From: Methanothermobacter sp049720995
GTDB lineage: Archaea; Methanobacteriota; Methanobacteria; Methanobacteriales; Methanothermobacteraceae
Assembly: GCF_049720995.1 (NCBI RefSeq)
Contig: NZ_JBNASF010000002.1
Span: 77,138 to 141,137 of the forward strand
Direction: 5' to 3'
DNA: 64,000 nucleotides
Below, piece by piece: positions 25,486-33,522 of this stretch (positions are counted from its first letter, which is position 1; every line of letters starts with the position of its first letter). The notes beneath the pieces were generated by a model. The model made no database searches. It was not told where the DNA came from and worked only from the letters and a program-made list of their open reading frames with translations. A program made the position numbers and the translations under genes.

Positions 25486-26019
25486 ATGTACGTCTGCAGG
25501 ATATGCCAGTACCAGGTCCCTGACAGGGAGTTCGGCGAACTTGAGGATGGCTGGGTCTGCCCCCGGTGTGGTGTGGGCAGAGACGAGTTTGAGCACTCCA
25601 GCGATTCATCATCCCCTGAGCAGCCATTCACCCTCATGTTCAGGGCCATCACAGAGAGCCTCTGGAAGGTCCTCGGCAATGGTTCACAGGGAGTCACAAG
25701 GGAGATGGGCTTCGTACTGGCAGAGGTCATTGACCCTGAGGATCCTTTAAAGTCAACAGCAGAATACTTCCTCAAACATGGATTCGCAGCATCCATCAAC
25801 TGCACTGAAGGAGAGAAGCACATGATGGATGTGAAAAACTGCAGGTTCTATGGTTTCTGCCGCTCCCTTGAGGATGATGGAGTTACGGTATCCACCTGCC
25901 CCTATGCAAACACCGCTGCAGCGGCCCTTGAGATCTCCACAGGGTACCGTTACAGGATAAGTAGGCTGCCAGGAGAATACGGCCACGTCATCCAACTTTC
26001 AGGGGTATCAAAAAAATAG
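25486..26019 (+). CDS. rub: Rubredoxin-domain protein with a long C-terminal extension
   Basis: The N-terminal 36 residues are a short rubredoxin-like iron site with cysteines 4, 7, 25 and 28 (YVCRICQYQ and GWVCPRCGVG); the 17-residue gap is shorter than in classical rubredoxin. Residues about 45-177 form a second domain I cannot name with confidence, with cysteines in SINCTEGEK, KNCRFYGFC and STCPYANT and a mixed alpha/beta pattern. It follows rlp by 2 bp, so it is probably the electron donor of the operon. The C-terminal cysteines could bind a second cofactor. Confidence 0.88.
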   Translation: MYVCRICQYQVPDREFGELEDGWVCPRCGVGRDEFEHSSDSSSPEQPFTLMFRAITESLWKVLGNGSQGVTREMGFVLAEVIDPEDPLKSTAEYFLKHGFAASINCTEGEKHMMDVKNCRFYGFCRSLEDDGVTVSTCPYANTAAAALEISTGYRYRISRLPGEYGHVIQLSGVSKK

Positions 26020-26094
26020 AGGCCGCCATAGATTCAAAAACCCTCATCCTCTAATTTTTTTATCCCGGCTGCCAAGGTTAAAGCAGTTTATATC

Positions 26095-26889
26095 TTATAA
26101 ATCAGGACCCACTGCTATTTTATCATTATCATAAAGGTCTGCGTAGGGTGGTTCAGGCGCAATTTCCCCCACTATCCTCTCTGCAAGTTCAAGTGATCCT
26201 TCATTACCCTCAACCCTATGTAAAATGCTCCCTCGGCACCGCAGACTCCTCCCGCTGCAACCGGCTCTGCAGATGCGCCTGTGAGAAGTTCAAGCGCATC
26301 AACCTCCGTGAAGACCCTGCGGGTGGTGGGAGCATCCCGTGACCCCCGGCAGCTGCTGAGTTGAGTTTGAGTGAAATAGCATCAAGGTCCCCGGGTATTA
26401 TCTTCTCAAGGCCCACTGGTATTATAAGGCCTGTTTTTCTTCCGGGAGCGGCTGCGGTGCATCAAGTACCGTGCCGCCCCTGGGGTGGCCTATGTAGACA
26501 GCGGCCCTTCCCGATTGATAGTCTAGGGCTTTGGCACCCTTGAGTATCACATCCCGACTTCCAGGTTCATCTGCAACATCAAAGACTGTGAGTCCCCTCT
26601 CCCATCTGCCGTCTCTGATTACCACATCCCCTGGAAAGTCAATATCCATGCGCCCCCTGCTGTCCTTCCTGAAATTCGCCGGCACAGTTATCCCCCTGTG
26701 AAAGCCCCCTTCACTCGAATCCCTCCTCACCGATTCCTGCCAGGATCTCCTCTGCTATGTAGCCATTGGTTGTCCCTGCGATTATAACAAGGGTTCCATC
26801 CTCAAGAACCCTCTCCAAATCAGGGTGCTGAAGCATTCCCATTCCAATCAGACGTTTGCCGGCCGCAGGGGTTATGAGAACTGCTTCAT
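26095..26889 (-). pseudogene. Conserved archaeal protein, inactivated by about four frameshifts
   Basis: Pieces of one protein follow each other on the minus strand in changing frames: EAVLITPAAGKRLIGMGMLQ and VIIAGTTNGYIAEEIL; then GGFHRGITVPANFRKD, DIDFPGDVVIRDGRWERG and AAVYIGHPRGGTVLDAP; then GLIIPVGLEKIIPGDLDAIS; then VFTEVDALELLTGASAEPVA; and finally GNEGSLELAERIVGEIAPEP up to a TAA at 26095-26097. Frame changes lie at codon 2, near 26705-26720, near 26313-26330 and near 26212-26218. About one further slip near 26430 is possible where a stop ends the second piece. The order suggests a conserved protein of about 265 residues whose name I do not know. The start sits directly after the stop of the flavoprotein gene, so it was the distal operon gene. 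Confidence 0.75.
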
Positions 26890-26890
26890 T

Positions 26891-28243
26891 TCAATCATCA
26901 TGCTTGCTGTTCACCCTTTTGAGTTTTTCGCATGCATCCTCCGCTGCAAGGATTATGGGGTCGATGACCATTGAAACAGGGGGTGCATATGAAAACTCTG
27001 TCCAGGTAAGATCTGAACATGTCAGTCCCTGTGATATGGCAAGTGACATTGTGTCAACCCTTTCAGCCACCCTCTCCTTTGCAACCATCTGGCACCCGAT
27101 TATCCTTCCCTTAAGGTCACATATCATCTTCACATCAATCCTCTCGGCGCCGGGATAGTATCTGGCCTTTGTAAGGGCTCTCTTCTTTCCTGAAACCACC
27201 TTTATTCCATTCTGAAGCGCCATGACCTCTGTAAGTCCAACAGCACCGAACTCGAGTTCGCCTATCTTTGATACCATTGCGTTAAGGACCGGCCTGAAGG
27301 TCGCATCAAGACCCGCAATGTTCCTTGCAGCCACCCTGGCCTGTCTAACGGCGGTTGAACCAAGGGGTGACTGGGTCCTGAAACCTGTCACGGCATCGTA
27401 GACCTCAACACAGTCCCCTACGGCGTAAATGTCAGGTACGCTTGTCTGCATCCTCTCATTGACCCTGACCGCCCACTGTCCCAGTTCGCATCCCGCCATC
27501 CTGGCAAGCTTTGTCTCCGGCCTAACACCTGTTGCAAGGACCACCAGATCTGCATCGAGGCATTCATCTCCAACCACAACACCCGCAACCCTCCCATCAC
27601 CAATTATCCTCTCAAGGGCCTTTCCAAGAATAACCCTGATACCCTTCTCCTCCAGGTAATCCTGTACTATGGCTGCCATGTCAGGATCAAGGGAACGTGG
27701 GACAATCTGTGGCAGCATCTCTGTCACGGTGACTTCAAGTCCCATTTTCAGGAGCCCATATGCTATCTCAAGACCTATGAGTCCTGCGCCCACCACCACA
27801 GCTTTTTTACTCTCGGAGGCCCATTCGCTTATTCTCTCACCATCTGTGAGTGTCCTTATGGTGAACACTCCCTCAAGATCAACCCCCTCCACAGGAGGTA
27901 TGAATGGAGAGCCCCCTGTTGCAAGGACAAGGACGTCATAGGTTATCTCATGGCGTTTACCATCCCTCACGTAGGTCACGGTTTTTTTATGGGAGTCAAC
28001 TTCTTCGACCTCGGTTTCTGTGAGGATATTTATGTTGCGTTCCCTGTAGTCCTCTGGCTGGTGCATCACTATATCATCAAAGCACTCAACCTCCCCGCAC
28101 ATAACGTAGGGTATGGCGCAGGGTGAATATGCCACGTGCTTATCCCGGGTTATAACAGTTATCTCTGCATCCTTATCATATTTTCTTATGTTTGAGGCCG
28201 TTGAAAGCCCTCCGGCCCCGCCACCAACTATAACAACTCTCAT
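26891..28243 (-). CDS. CoA-disulfide reductase / NADH oxidase family flavoprotein
   Basis: A 450-residue FAD/NAD(P) pyridine nucleotide-disulfide oxidoreductase. The FAD motif is VVIVGGGAGGLSTA, the single redox cysteine Cys42 is in AYSPCAIPYVMCG as in CoA-disulfide reductase and NADH oxidase, and the NAD(P) motif is AVVVGAGLIGLEIA near residue 150. The second FAD motif is DIYAVGDCVEV. The C-terminal dimer domain is complete. The substrate (CoA disulfide, polysulfide, O2) cannot be decided from sequence. It is divergent from a low-Mr phosphatase-like gene and lies near the sulfur-relay cluster, which favours a thiol or persulfide role. Confidence 0.9.
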   Translation of the reverse strand: MRVVIVGGGAGGLSTASNIRKYDKDAEITVITRDKHVAYSPCAIPYVMCGEVECFDDIVMHQPEDYRERNINILTETEVEEVDSHKKTVTYVRDGKRHEITYDVLVLATGGSPFIPPVEGVDLEGVFTIRTLTDGERISEWASESKKAVVVGAGLIGLEIAYGLLKMGLEVTVTEMLPQIVPRSLDPDMAAIVQDYLEEKGIRVILGKALERIIGDGRVAGVVVGDECLDADLVVLATGVRPETKLARMAGCELGQWAVRVNERMQTSVPDIYAVGDCVEVYDAVTGFRTQSPLGSTAVRQARVAARNIAGLDATFRPVLNAMVSKIGELEFGAVGLTEVMALQNGIKVVSGKKRALTKARYYPGAERIDVKMICDLKGRIIGCQMVAKERVAERVDTMSLAISQGLTCSDLTWTEFSYAPPVSMVIDPIILAAEDACEKLKRVNSKHDD

Positions 28244-28364
28244 TTATCCCTTTCTCCTAGGATTTATCGGTTATAGATTTCTTCCTCATTTTATAAATAA
28301 TTCAGATATATTTATAAATTCGAATATATCAATAGCACCATGTGTACTGGAAAGGAGCATCAGC

Positions 28365-28757
28365 ATGAAAAGAAAGGTTCTCTTCATATGCAGGAACAAC
28401 TCAGGAAGGTCCCAGATGGCTGAGGGTATACTCAGGACCATGTACGGTGACCATTATGAGGTCAGGAGCGCCGGTAGTGATCCCAAGGAAATCAGCCCGC
28501 TTACCATAGAGGTGATGGAGGAGATAGGCGTTGATATGAGTGGCCACAGGTCAAAGAGTCTCAGGGAATTTGAGGGTGAAAAATTTGACATCGTTGCAAG
28601 CCTCTGCGATGAGGCATGTCCTGTATTCCTGGGTGGTGAGAGGTACCTTCATGTGGAATTCCCTGACCCCCGCGGTGGGGACATCGATACCTTCAGAAGG
28701 ATCCGTGATGAAATATCTGAGTGGATAAGGAATGAATTTGATCCTGAAAAACTGTGA
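28365..28757 (+). CDS. Low-molecular-weight phosphatase / arsenate reductase-like protein
   Basis: A 130-residue protein of the low-Mr protein tyrosine phosphatase / ArsC superfamily. The P-loop C-x5-R is CRNNSGR (Cys9 to Arg15) followed by Ser, and the general acid aspartate lies in EFPDPRGGD near residue 101. Cysteines in SLCDEACPVF could serve as resolving thiols, as in thioredoxin-dependent arsenate reductases. I chose ATG 28365, with AAGGAG 8 nt upstream, over a much longer in-frame extension with no ribosome site. The start of the DUF166 gene follows at 17 bp. Confidence 0.88.
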   Translation: MKRKVLFICRNNSGRSQMAEGILRTMYGDHYEVRSAGSDPKEISPLTIEVMEEIGVDMSGHRSKSLREFEGEKFDIVASLCDEACPVFLGGERYLHVEFPDPRGGDIDTFRRIRDEISEWIRNEFDPEKL

Positions 28758-28774
28758 TTTACCATGGTGATTTC

Positions 28775-29422
28775 ATGCTTAAGGTTGCAATTGTGACAGA
28801 CGGACCCTATGGTGAAAGGGCCTACGAGAACATAGCCCGTGAATTCGAAACCCTTTTCATTGAAGTTGAGGCCCCCTCCGGCATATTTGCAGATGATGTT
28901 GAGATTCCAGCCGGTAAACTCAAAGACATAAGGTCCGCGGATATAGTGATAACCTACATACTCCACCCGGACCTCACACTGGAACTCATCCATCAGATTC
29001 ACAGGGACGTTGACTGGATCATCGTCGGGGCATGGAGGGGTGAGGGATTCAGGAATCAGTTGCTGAGTTACGGGAACGTAACAGCACCGGAGAATATGTG
29101 TGACCTGGAGGAGAACGGTAACCCCTCCTTTGACGAATTCGTATCAAGATTTGGAAGGCCTGTTGTGGAGGTGGACCTTGAGGGTGACAGGGTAAAGGAG
29201 ATAAGGGTCCTGAGATCTTCACCGTGCGGAGCAACACTGTTCGTGGCAGAGGAACTTGCTGGGGAAGATGTGGATGATCTGCCAGTTAAGGCAGGGCTTA
29301 AGATACAGCATTACCCCTGCCGTGCCCCCAAGATGAGGCTCTTCTCAGATGATGAGTGCAAGAAGGAGATGGCTGCCAGGATGCACAGTGAGGCCTTTGA
29401 GAGGGCACTTGAAAATCAGTGA
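28775..29422 (+). CDS. DUF166 family protein
   Basis: A 215-residue protein of the archaeal DUF166 family, sometimes loosely annotated as thymidylate-synthase-like. Visible features are a Rossmann-like start (MLKVAIVTDGPYGERAYENI), TYILHPDLTLELI, GAWRGEGFR, and conserved cysteines in ENMCDLEENG, SSPCGATLF and QHYPCRAPK. GGTGATTTC immediately before ATG 28775 fixes the start. It opens a run of genes with DsrE-type subunits; the cysteines and the context suggest a redox or sulfur-linked function, but none is proven. Confidence 0.85.
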   Translation: MLKVAIVTDGPYGERAYENIAREFETLFIEVEAPSGIFADDVEIPAGKLKDIRSADIVITYILHPDLTLELIHQIHRDVDWIIVGAWRGEGFRNQLLSYGNVTAPENMCDLEENGNPSFDEFVSRFGRPVVEVDLEGDRVKEIRVLRSSPCGATLFVAEELAGEDVDDLPVKAGLKIQHYPCRAPKMRLFSDDECKKEMAARMHSEAFERALENQ

Positions 29423-29481
29423 AAAAACTATCATTATTATTCATAATAAATTATTTATTTTAGGGACGTCAAGATAGAACC

Positions 29482-29847
29482 ATGGCAAAAAAGATCCTCA
29501 CAATAGTCGTCACAGAGGGGCCCTACCGTTACCAGTACGCGGATATAGCATTTGAAATGGCTGAAAGCGCAATTAAAAATGGTTATGATGTCAGGATGTT
29601 CCTCTACATGGATGGAACACATATGCCCAAGAGGAATCAGGCCCCCCAGTCATTCCCCAACACCGCAGAGAGATTGAGGTCACTTGTAAAGGCCGGGGTT
29701 AAGATAATATCCTGCATAAGGTGCTCCACTGCAAGGGGTTACACCTGTTCAGAAAGGCCCTATATAAACGGCGTTGAAATAAAGAGTGTTTATAAACTCG
29801 GAGAATGGATAAAGGATAGCCATAGAGTGATAACACTGGGATGTTAA
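29482..29847 (+). CDS. DsrE family sulfur-relay protein
   Basis: A 121-residue single-domain protein of the DsrE/TusD fold. The start KKILTIVVTEGPYRYQYADI and the RMFLYMDGTHMP strand are typical, and two cysteines lie in SCIRCSTARGYTCSE, the place where the persulfide-carrying cysteine of DsrE proteins is found. It begins a tight operon with the next three genes (1-bp, 9-bp and overlapping spacing). A TATA-like stretch CATAATAAATTATTTATTTT lies upstream, so it may have its own promoter. Confidence 0.88.
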   Translation: MAKKILTIVVTEGPYRYQYADIAFEMAESAIKNGYDVRMFLYMDGTHMPKRNQAPQSFPNTAERLRSLVKAGVKIISCIRCSTARGYTCSERPYINGVEIKSVYKLGEWIKDSHRVITLGC

Positions 29848-29848
29848 T

Positions 29849-30205
29849 ATGAAATCAGCTCTCATAATAATCGACAGGGCTCCCTATGGCTGTGAAGATG
29901 CATTCAGCGGCCTCTACGTCGTCATAGCCTGTCTGAACAGTTCACTGGATGCTGATGTCCTCCTCATTGAGGATGGTGTCTATGCTGCGGTGGCTGATCA
30001 GGCCCCAGATGCCATTGAATACCCCAATGTGGAGGAACTCACCTACCTCATATTCCCAGAGGGCAGTGTCTTTGTGCATGAAAGATCCCTGAAGGAGAGG
30101 GGACTTGAAGAGGAGGATCTGGTGGAGGCCGCGGAAGTCATAGATGATCATGAGCTGTATGAAATATTCCGGGTGAAGCCGGATACCGCCATAGTGAAGA
30201 TATGA
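29849..30205 (+). CDS. DsrF/TusC-like sulfur-relay protein
   Basis: A 118-residue DsrE-superfamily protein most like the DsrF/TusC subunit: ALIIIDRAPYGCEDAFSGLYVVIACL at the start and LIEDGVYAAVADQ in the middle. Like TusC it lacks a conserved catalytic cysteine in the second half. It starts one base after the DsrE stop. In bacteria DsrE-F-H and TusD-C-B form a hexamer that passes sulfane sulfur, for example to tRNA uridine 34; a parallel role here is inference from the gene set. Confidence 0.85.
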   Translation: MKSALIIIDRAPYGCEDAFSGLYVVIACLNSSLDADVLLIEDGVYAAVADQAPDAIEYPNVEELTYLIFPEGSVFVHERSLKERGLEEEDLVEAAEVIDDHELYEIFRVKPDTAIVKI

Positions 30206-30214
30206 GGTGTCACG

Positions 30215-30814
30215 ATGGAAATGGATGAAGTCAAAAGGGAAATTCGAGCCGATGGATCCCTTGTAAAGGAGGCAACCCTCAAGCAGGTGAAACCCTGCCT
30301 TGCAGCTGAGGGAAAGATAAGGGTTCTCATGGAGCTTGACTCTGAACTAGGTGACATTATACCAGTGATGGTAAAGATGTACCCTCCAGGTGTTGTGAAC
30401 TATGTGAAGAAAAAGAACATACTCACCCTCACCATCCATGACCGCATAATAAGTCTTTATCCTTCGGGCAAAATCAGCATGAACAAGACCCATGATGTTG
30501 AGGAGGCCTTTGAGATTGTGGGAGAGCTCATTGACCAGATTAACAGAGCCCATGACTCAGGGGCGGATGGTAAGGATTCAGTGGATCTGAGCCGTATAGG
30601 TCCCATGGATATACACAGCTGCCTGCCTGGTAGCAACTGCGGTGACTGTGGTGAAGCCACATGCATGGCCTTTGCCATGAAGCTGCTTAATGGTGAACAG
30701 AAGCTTGACAGCTGCCTTCCCCTGAAGGAGCCATGGATGCAGGAAAAGGTACGTTGCCTTGAGGATCTTCTCGGTGAGCATCTGATGGAAACCCTCGGCT
30801 GGAGCGGTTACTGA
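30215..30814 (+). CDS. Protein with C-terminal Fe-S (CdhD/AcsC-like four-cysteine) domain
   Basis: A 199-residue protein. Residues about 130-180 (DIHSCLPGSNCGDCGEATCMAFAMKLLNGEQKLDSC in segments) match the 4Fe-4S domain found at the N-terminus of the corrinoid/iron-sulfur protein large subunit and in other redox adaptors: Cys-x5-Cys-x2-Cys-x4-Cys and a distal Cys. The N-terminal 125 residues are of mixed alpha/beta character (VKMYPPGVVNYVKKKNILTL) and I do not recognise them. It lies between DsrF- and DsrH-like genes, so it is a candidate electron or sulfur partner of that complex. GAGGTG marks the start. Confidence 0.85.
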   Translation: MEMDEVKREIRADGSLVKEATLKQVKPCLAAEGKIRVLMELDSELGDIIPVMVKMYPPGVVNYVKKKNILTLTIHDRIISLYPSGKISMNKTHDVEEAFEIVGELIDQINRAHDSGADGKDSVDLSRIGPMDIHSCLPGSNCGDCGEATCMAFAMKLLNGEQKLDSCLPLKEPWMQEKVRCLEDLLGEHLMETLGWSGY

Positions 30815-31137
30815 TGGGTTCTGTGGGGTTCCTTGTAACTAAAAGTCCATCTGAACTGGGTTTCAGGACATTTCTTGACCTTGTGGGGATATGGAGGGAT
30901 GATGAACTCAGCGTATACCTCATATCAAGTGGAGTTTATGCTGCAATGAAAAAAAACAGGTATTCCCACACCATCAGAGAACTGTCAGAGACTGAGACTG
31001 TTTTTGCAAGGAAGGAGGATCTAATGGCAAGGGGTATAACCCGTGACATGCTCATCGATGGTGTGGAAATACTTGAGGGTTTTGACAGGATAGTTGTGGA
31101 TATCATGGAGAAGCACCGGATGGTCTTCACCATTTAA
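30814..31137 (+). CDS. DsrH/TusB-like sulfur-relay protein
   Basis: A 107-residue DsrE-superfamily protein. The start VGFLVTKSPSELGFRTFLDLV and the LSVYLISSGVYAAMK segment fit a DsrH/TusB- or DsrF-like subunit. It has no cysteine at the DsrH active position, so it is likely structural or degenerate in function. Its ATG overlaps the stop of the Fe-S gene by one base. It is the last gene of the unit, and convergent feoB follows after 74 bp. Confidence 0.8.
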   Translation: MGSVGFLVTKSPSELGFRTFLDLVGIWRDDELSVYLISSGVYAAMKKNRYSHTIRELSETETVFARKEDLMARGITRDMLIDGVEILEGFDRIVVDIMEKHRMVFTI

Positions 31138-31211
31138 TCTTCCGGTTTTACAGGTTTTCTTGCACCCCTTATACCTCCACGGGAGACCATAATTTCACCT
31201 CCATTCTGTGA

Positions 31212-33167
31212 TCATAAGCCAATCAGAGCACCTGCCGTGTATACAAGGAAGGAGGCAAGCCAGGCCACCAGCAGGGAATATGCAGGTGAGAAAAGAACCC
31301 ATTTTGTACCTACCTCCTGTTTTATTACGGCAAGTGTTGCAAGGCAGGGGGTGTAGAGAAGTATGAATATCATGAAGGAGAATGCCTCCAGTGGTGTGAA
31401 TATCCCCTGAATGGTTGCTGCAACATCTCCAGTGCCATACACCGTCCCGAAGGTACTTATTACAAGCTCCTTTGCGGCAAACCCGAATATGATTGCAACC
31501 GCAGACTGCCAGTCCCCAAAGCCCAGTGGCTGGAAGATGGGTGCTATCATGGACCCTGTAATCCCCAGGATCGATGATGAAACGTTCCCTCCCGGGAAGT
31601 TTGAGAGGAACCATATCAACAGTGACCCTGCAAGTATGATGGTCCCCGCCCTCTTTATAAACTGAACACCCCTCATGTAGGTGTGAATGAGCAGTGCCCT
31701 GGGTCGAGGCACCCTGTAGGGTGGGAGCTCCATCAGGAAGAGTGACCCTTCACCCTCCACGATTCTTTCACCAAGTAAACGGGCAGTCAGTATGGCCACA
31801 GCTAGCCCGAGAATGTAGAGTGAGAATATCACCCAGCCCTGATGGTTAACCGGGAAGAGGGCTGATGTGAATAGTACATAGACAGGTAGCCTTGCGCTGC
31901 ATGACATGAAGGGCACTATTAGCGCCGTTATTATTCTTTCCCTCTCAGAGTCTATCGTCCTTGTGGCCATGACGGCCGGTACACAGCATCCAAACCCCAG
32001 CACCATGGGGATGAATGACCTTCCACTGAGGCCCGCCAGGGTGTTCATCACACGATCCATGACAAATGCCGCCCTGGCAAGGTAACCCGAGTCCTCAAGA
32101 AATGATAGGAGGAGGAAGAGGATGAATATGTTGGGTATGAAGACCAGGACCGATCCGACACCGCCTATCACCCCATCAGATAGAAGGGATGCGAGCAGAG
32201 AATCACCCATGATACCATTAACCGTATCTGCAAGGTATGAGAAGCCTGAATCCAGCAGTTCAGTCAGTGGGGCACCTGCAGTGAATGTCAGCTGAAAAAT
32301 CAGCCACATCACGCCGAGGAGTACCGGAAGACCAAGGTACCTGTTGAGCACAATTCTGTCAATGATATCTGACCCTGTAACCCGATCCATTGATGGCCTT
32401 CTGAGTGAACTCTCAAGGAGGGCCTCTATGAGACCATGCCTGGAATCGGATACAATCACGTCGGCCTTCACAGAGTATTCATCCTCGAGAATCCGGCGAA
32501 TCCTCCTGAATTCATAATGGATTTCGTCTCCAACCATTGAGGCCACCCTCTCATCACCCTCAAGGAGCTTTATGATCACCCATTCTGGTGGAAATTTGAG
32601 TCCGCTGCCCCTGATGAGTTCATATAGCTTTCTCAACGCCTGGTGACTGAGGAATTCATATCTGGGAATCCCGGGTTCTCTTTTGCTCCCTTCAATTACC
32701 CCTTCAAGGAGCTCATCCTGCTCGCCTTCAATTGCCTCGATCCTCACAACAGGCACACCGAGGAGTTCCTCAAGTTTCCTGTGATCCAGACTGTAACCCC
32801 TCCTCTCGGCCTCAAGGTTGAGGTTCACCGCGATGATGGTGTTAAGGCCAAACTCCATTATCTGGAGGGCAAGGTAAAGGTTTCTCTCAAGGTTGGATGC
32901 ATCAACAACGTTTATCACAATATCAGGGTGATCCTCCAGCAGATAATCTATAACTGCCTCCTCCTCAGGAGACCCCGCTGTGAGGCTGTAGGTTCCAGGA
33001 AGATCTATGACTTCAATGTCACATCCCCTAAAGTGCAGGCGCCCCTCCTTCTTTTCAACGGTTTTACCTGGCCAGTTACCTACGTGCTGATTTAGACCTG
33101 TGAGACTGTTGAAGAGGGTGCTTTTACCCACATTGGGGTTCCCTGCAAGGGCTACCTTCAGTGACAA
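31212..33167 (-). CDS. feoB: Ferrous iron transporter FeoB
   Basis: An inner-membrane Fe(II) transporter of 651 residues with an N-terminal G domain: G1 GNPNVGKST (residues 9-17), G3 DLPGTYSL and the G4-equivalent VNLN. The helical spacer follows, then about eight membrane segments with the two Gate motifs (SGRSFIPMVLGFGCCVPAVMA and FMSCSARLPVYVL), whose cysteines are implicated in iron passage. The start is TTG 33167 behind AGGAGAG. It follows feoA directly and is controlled by the palindromic iron boxes upstream. Confidence 0.96.
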   Translation of the reverse strand: MSLKVALAGNPNVGKSTLFNSLTGLNQHVGNWPGKTVEKKEGRLHFRGCDIEVIDLPGTYSLTAGSPEEEAVIDYLLEDHPDIVINVVDASNLERNLYLALQIMEFGLNTIIAVNLNLEAERRGYSLDHRKLEELLGVPVVRIEAIEGEQDELLEGVIEGSKREPGIPRYEFLSHQALRKLYELIRGSGLKFPPEWVIIKLLEGDERVASMVGDEIHYEFRRIRRILEDEYSVKADVIVSDSRHGLIEALLESSLRRPSMDRVTGSDIIDRIVLNRYLGLPVLLGVMWLIFQLTFTAGAPLTELLDSGFSYLADTVNGIMGDSLLASLLSDGVIGGVGSVLVFIPNIFILFLLLSFLEDSGYLARAAFVMDRVMNTLAGLSGRSFIPMVLGFGCCVPAVMATRTIDSERERIITALIVPFMSCSARLPVYVLFTSALFPVNHQGWVIFSLYILGLAVAILTARLLGERIVEGEGSLFLMELPPYRVPRPRALLIHTYMRGVQFIKRAGTIILAGSLLIWFLSNFPGGNVSSSILGITGSMIAPIFQPLGFGDWQSAVAIIFGFAAKELVISTFGTVYGTGDVAATIQGIFTPLEAFSFMIFILLYTPCLATLAVIKQEVGTKWVLFSPAYSLLVAWLASFLVYTAGALIGL

Positions 33168-33168
33168 C

Positions 33169-33399
33169 CTAATCTCTCCTCACCCTTATCCTTGAGGCCT
33201 CCTCCCTCCTGATGGATAAGGGGTGGCCCCTGACCCTCACCTTGAGCGGGTCGCCGAGGGGTGCAACCATTTCAAGGGTTATCCTAGATCCCCTGACGAT
33301 CCCCATCACAGTGAGCCTGTGTTTTATCCTGCCGGTAATGTCAACTGAGGTGACCGTTACCCTTTCTGATTCGGATATTCTGTCGAGTGTAGTTTCCAT
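33169..33399 (-). CDS. feoA: FeoA, SH3-like partner of FeoB
   Basis: A 76-residue SH3-like protein: RIKHRLTVMGIVRGSRITLE and PLKVRVRGHPLSIRREEAS are the family hallmarks. FeoA binds or modulates the FeoB GTPase domain. It is the first gene of the feoAB operon, with only one base between its stop and the feoB TTG start. Confidence 0.93.
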   Translation of the reverse strand: METTLDRISESERVTVTSVDITGRIKHRLTVMGIVRGSRITLEMVAPLGDPLKVRVRGHPLSIRREEASRIRVRRD

Positions 33400-33409
33400 G
33401 ACACCACCT

Positions 33410-33477
33410 TTTAGGTATTCCTAAACTTTAGTTATGCCTAAATCCCCATCGTATATAAATTTTTAGGTTTTCCTAAA
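33410..33477 (-). promoter_or_regulatory. feoAB promoter with three iron-box palindromes
   Basis: Three 16-bp copies of one palindrome occur in 68 bp: TTTAGGTATTCCTAAA (33410-33425), TTTAGTTATGCCTAAA (33427-33442) and TTTAGGTTTTCCTAAA (33462-33477). The motif TTTAGG-N4-CCTAAA is like the operators of archaeal DtxR/MntR-family metal regulators. The minus-strand TATA box AATTTATATACG (about 33450-33461) lies between boxes two and three, so occupancy would block TBP/TFB and polymerase. Repression by a DtxR-type protein with Fe(II) is inferred; no such regulator gene is in the window. Confidence 0.85.
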
Positions 33478-33522
33478 ACAGGTTCATGAGAAAAAATAAA
33501 AATCAAAAAAATAATTAGGTGT

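Noticed and set aside
28113..28364. 84-codon extension of the low-Mr phosphatase gene
   Set aside because: It is antisense to the start of the flavoprotein gene, and the P-loop family start MKRKVLFICRNN at 28365 has a good ribosome site.
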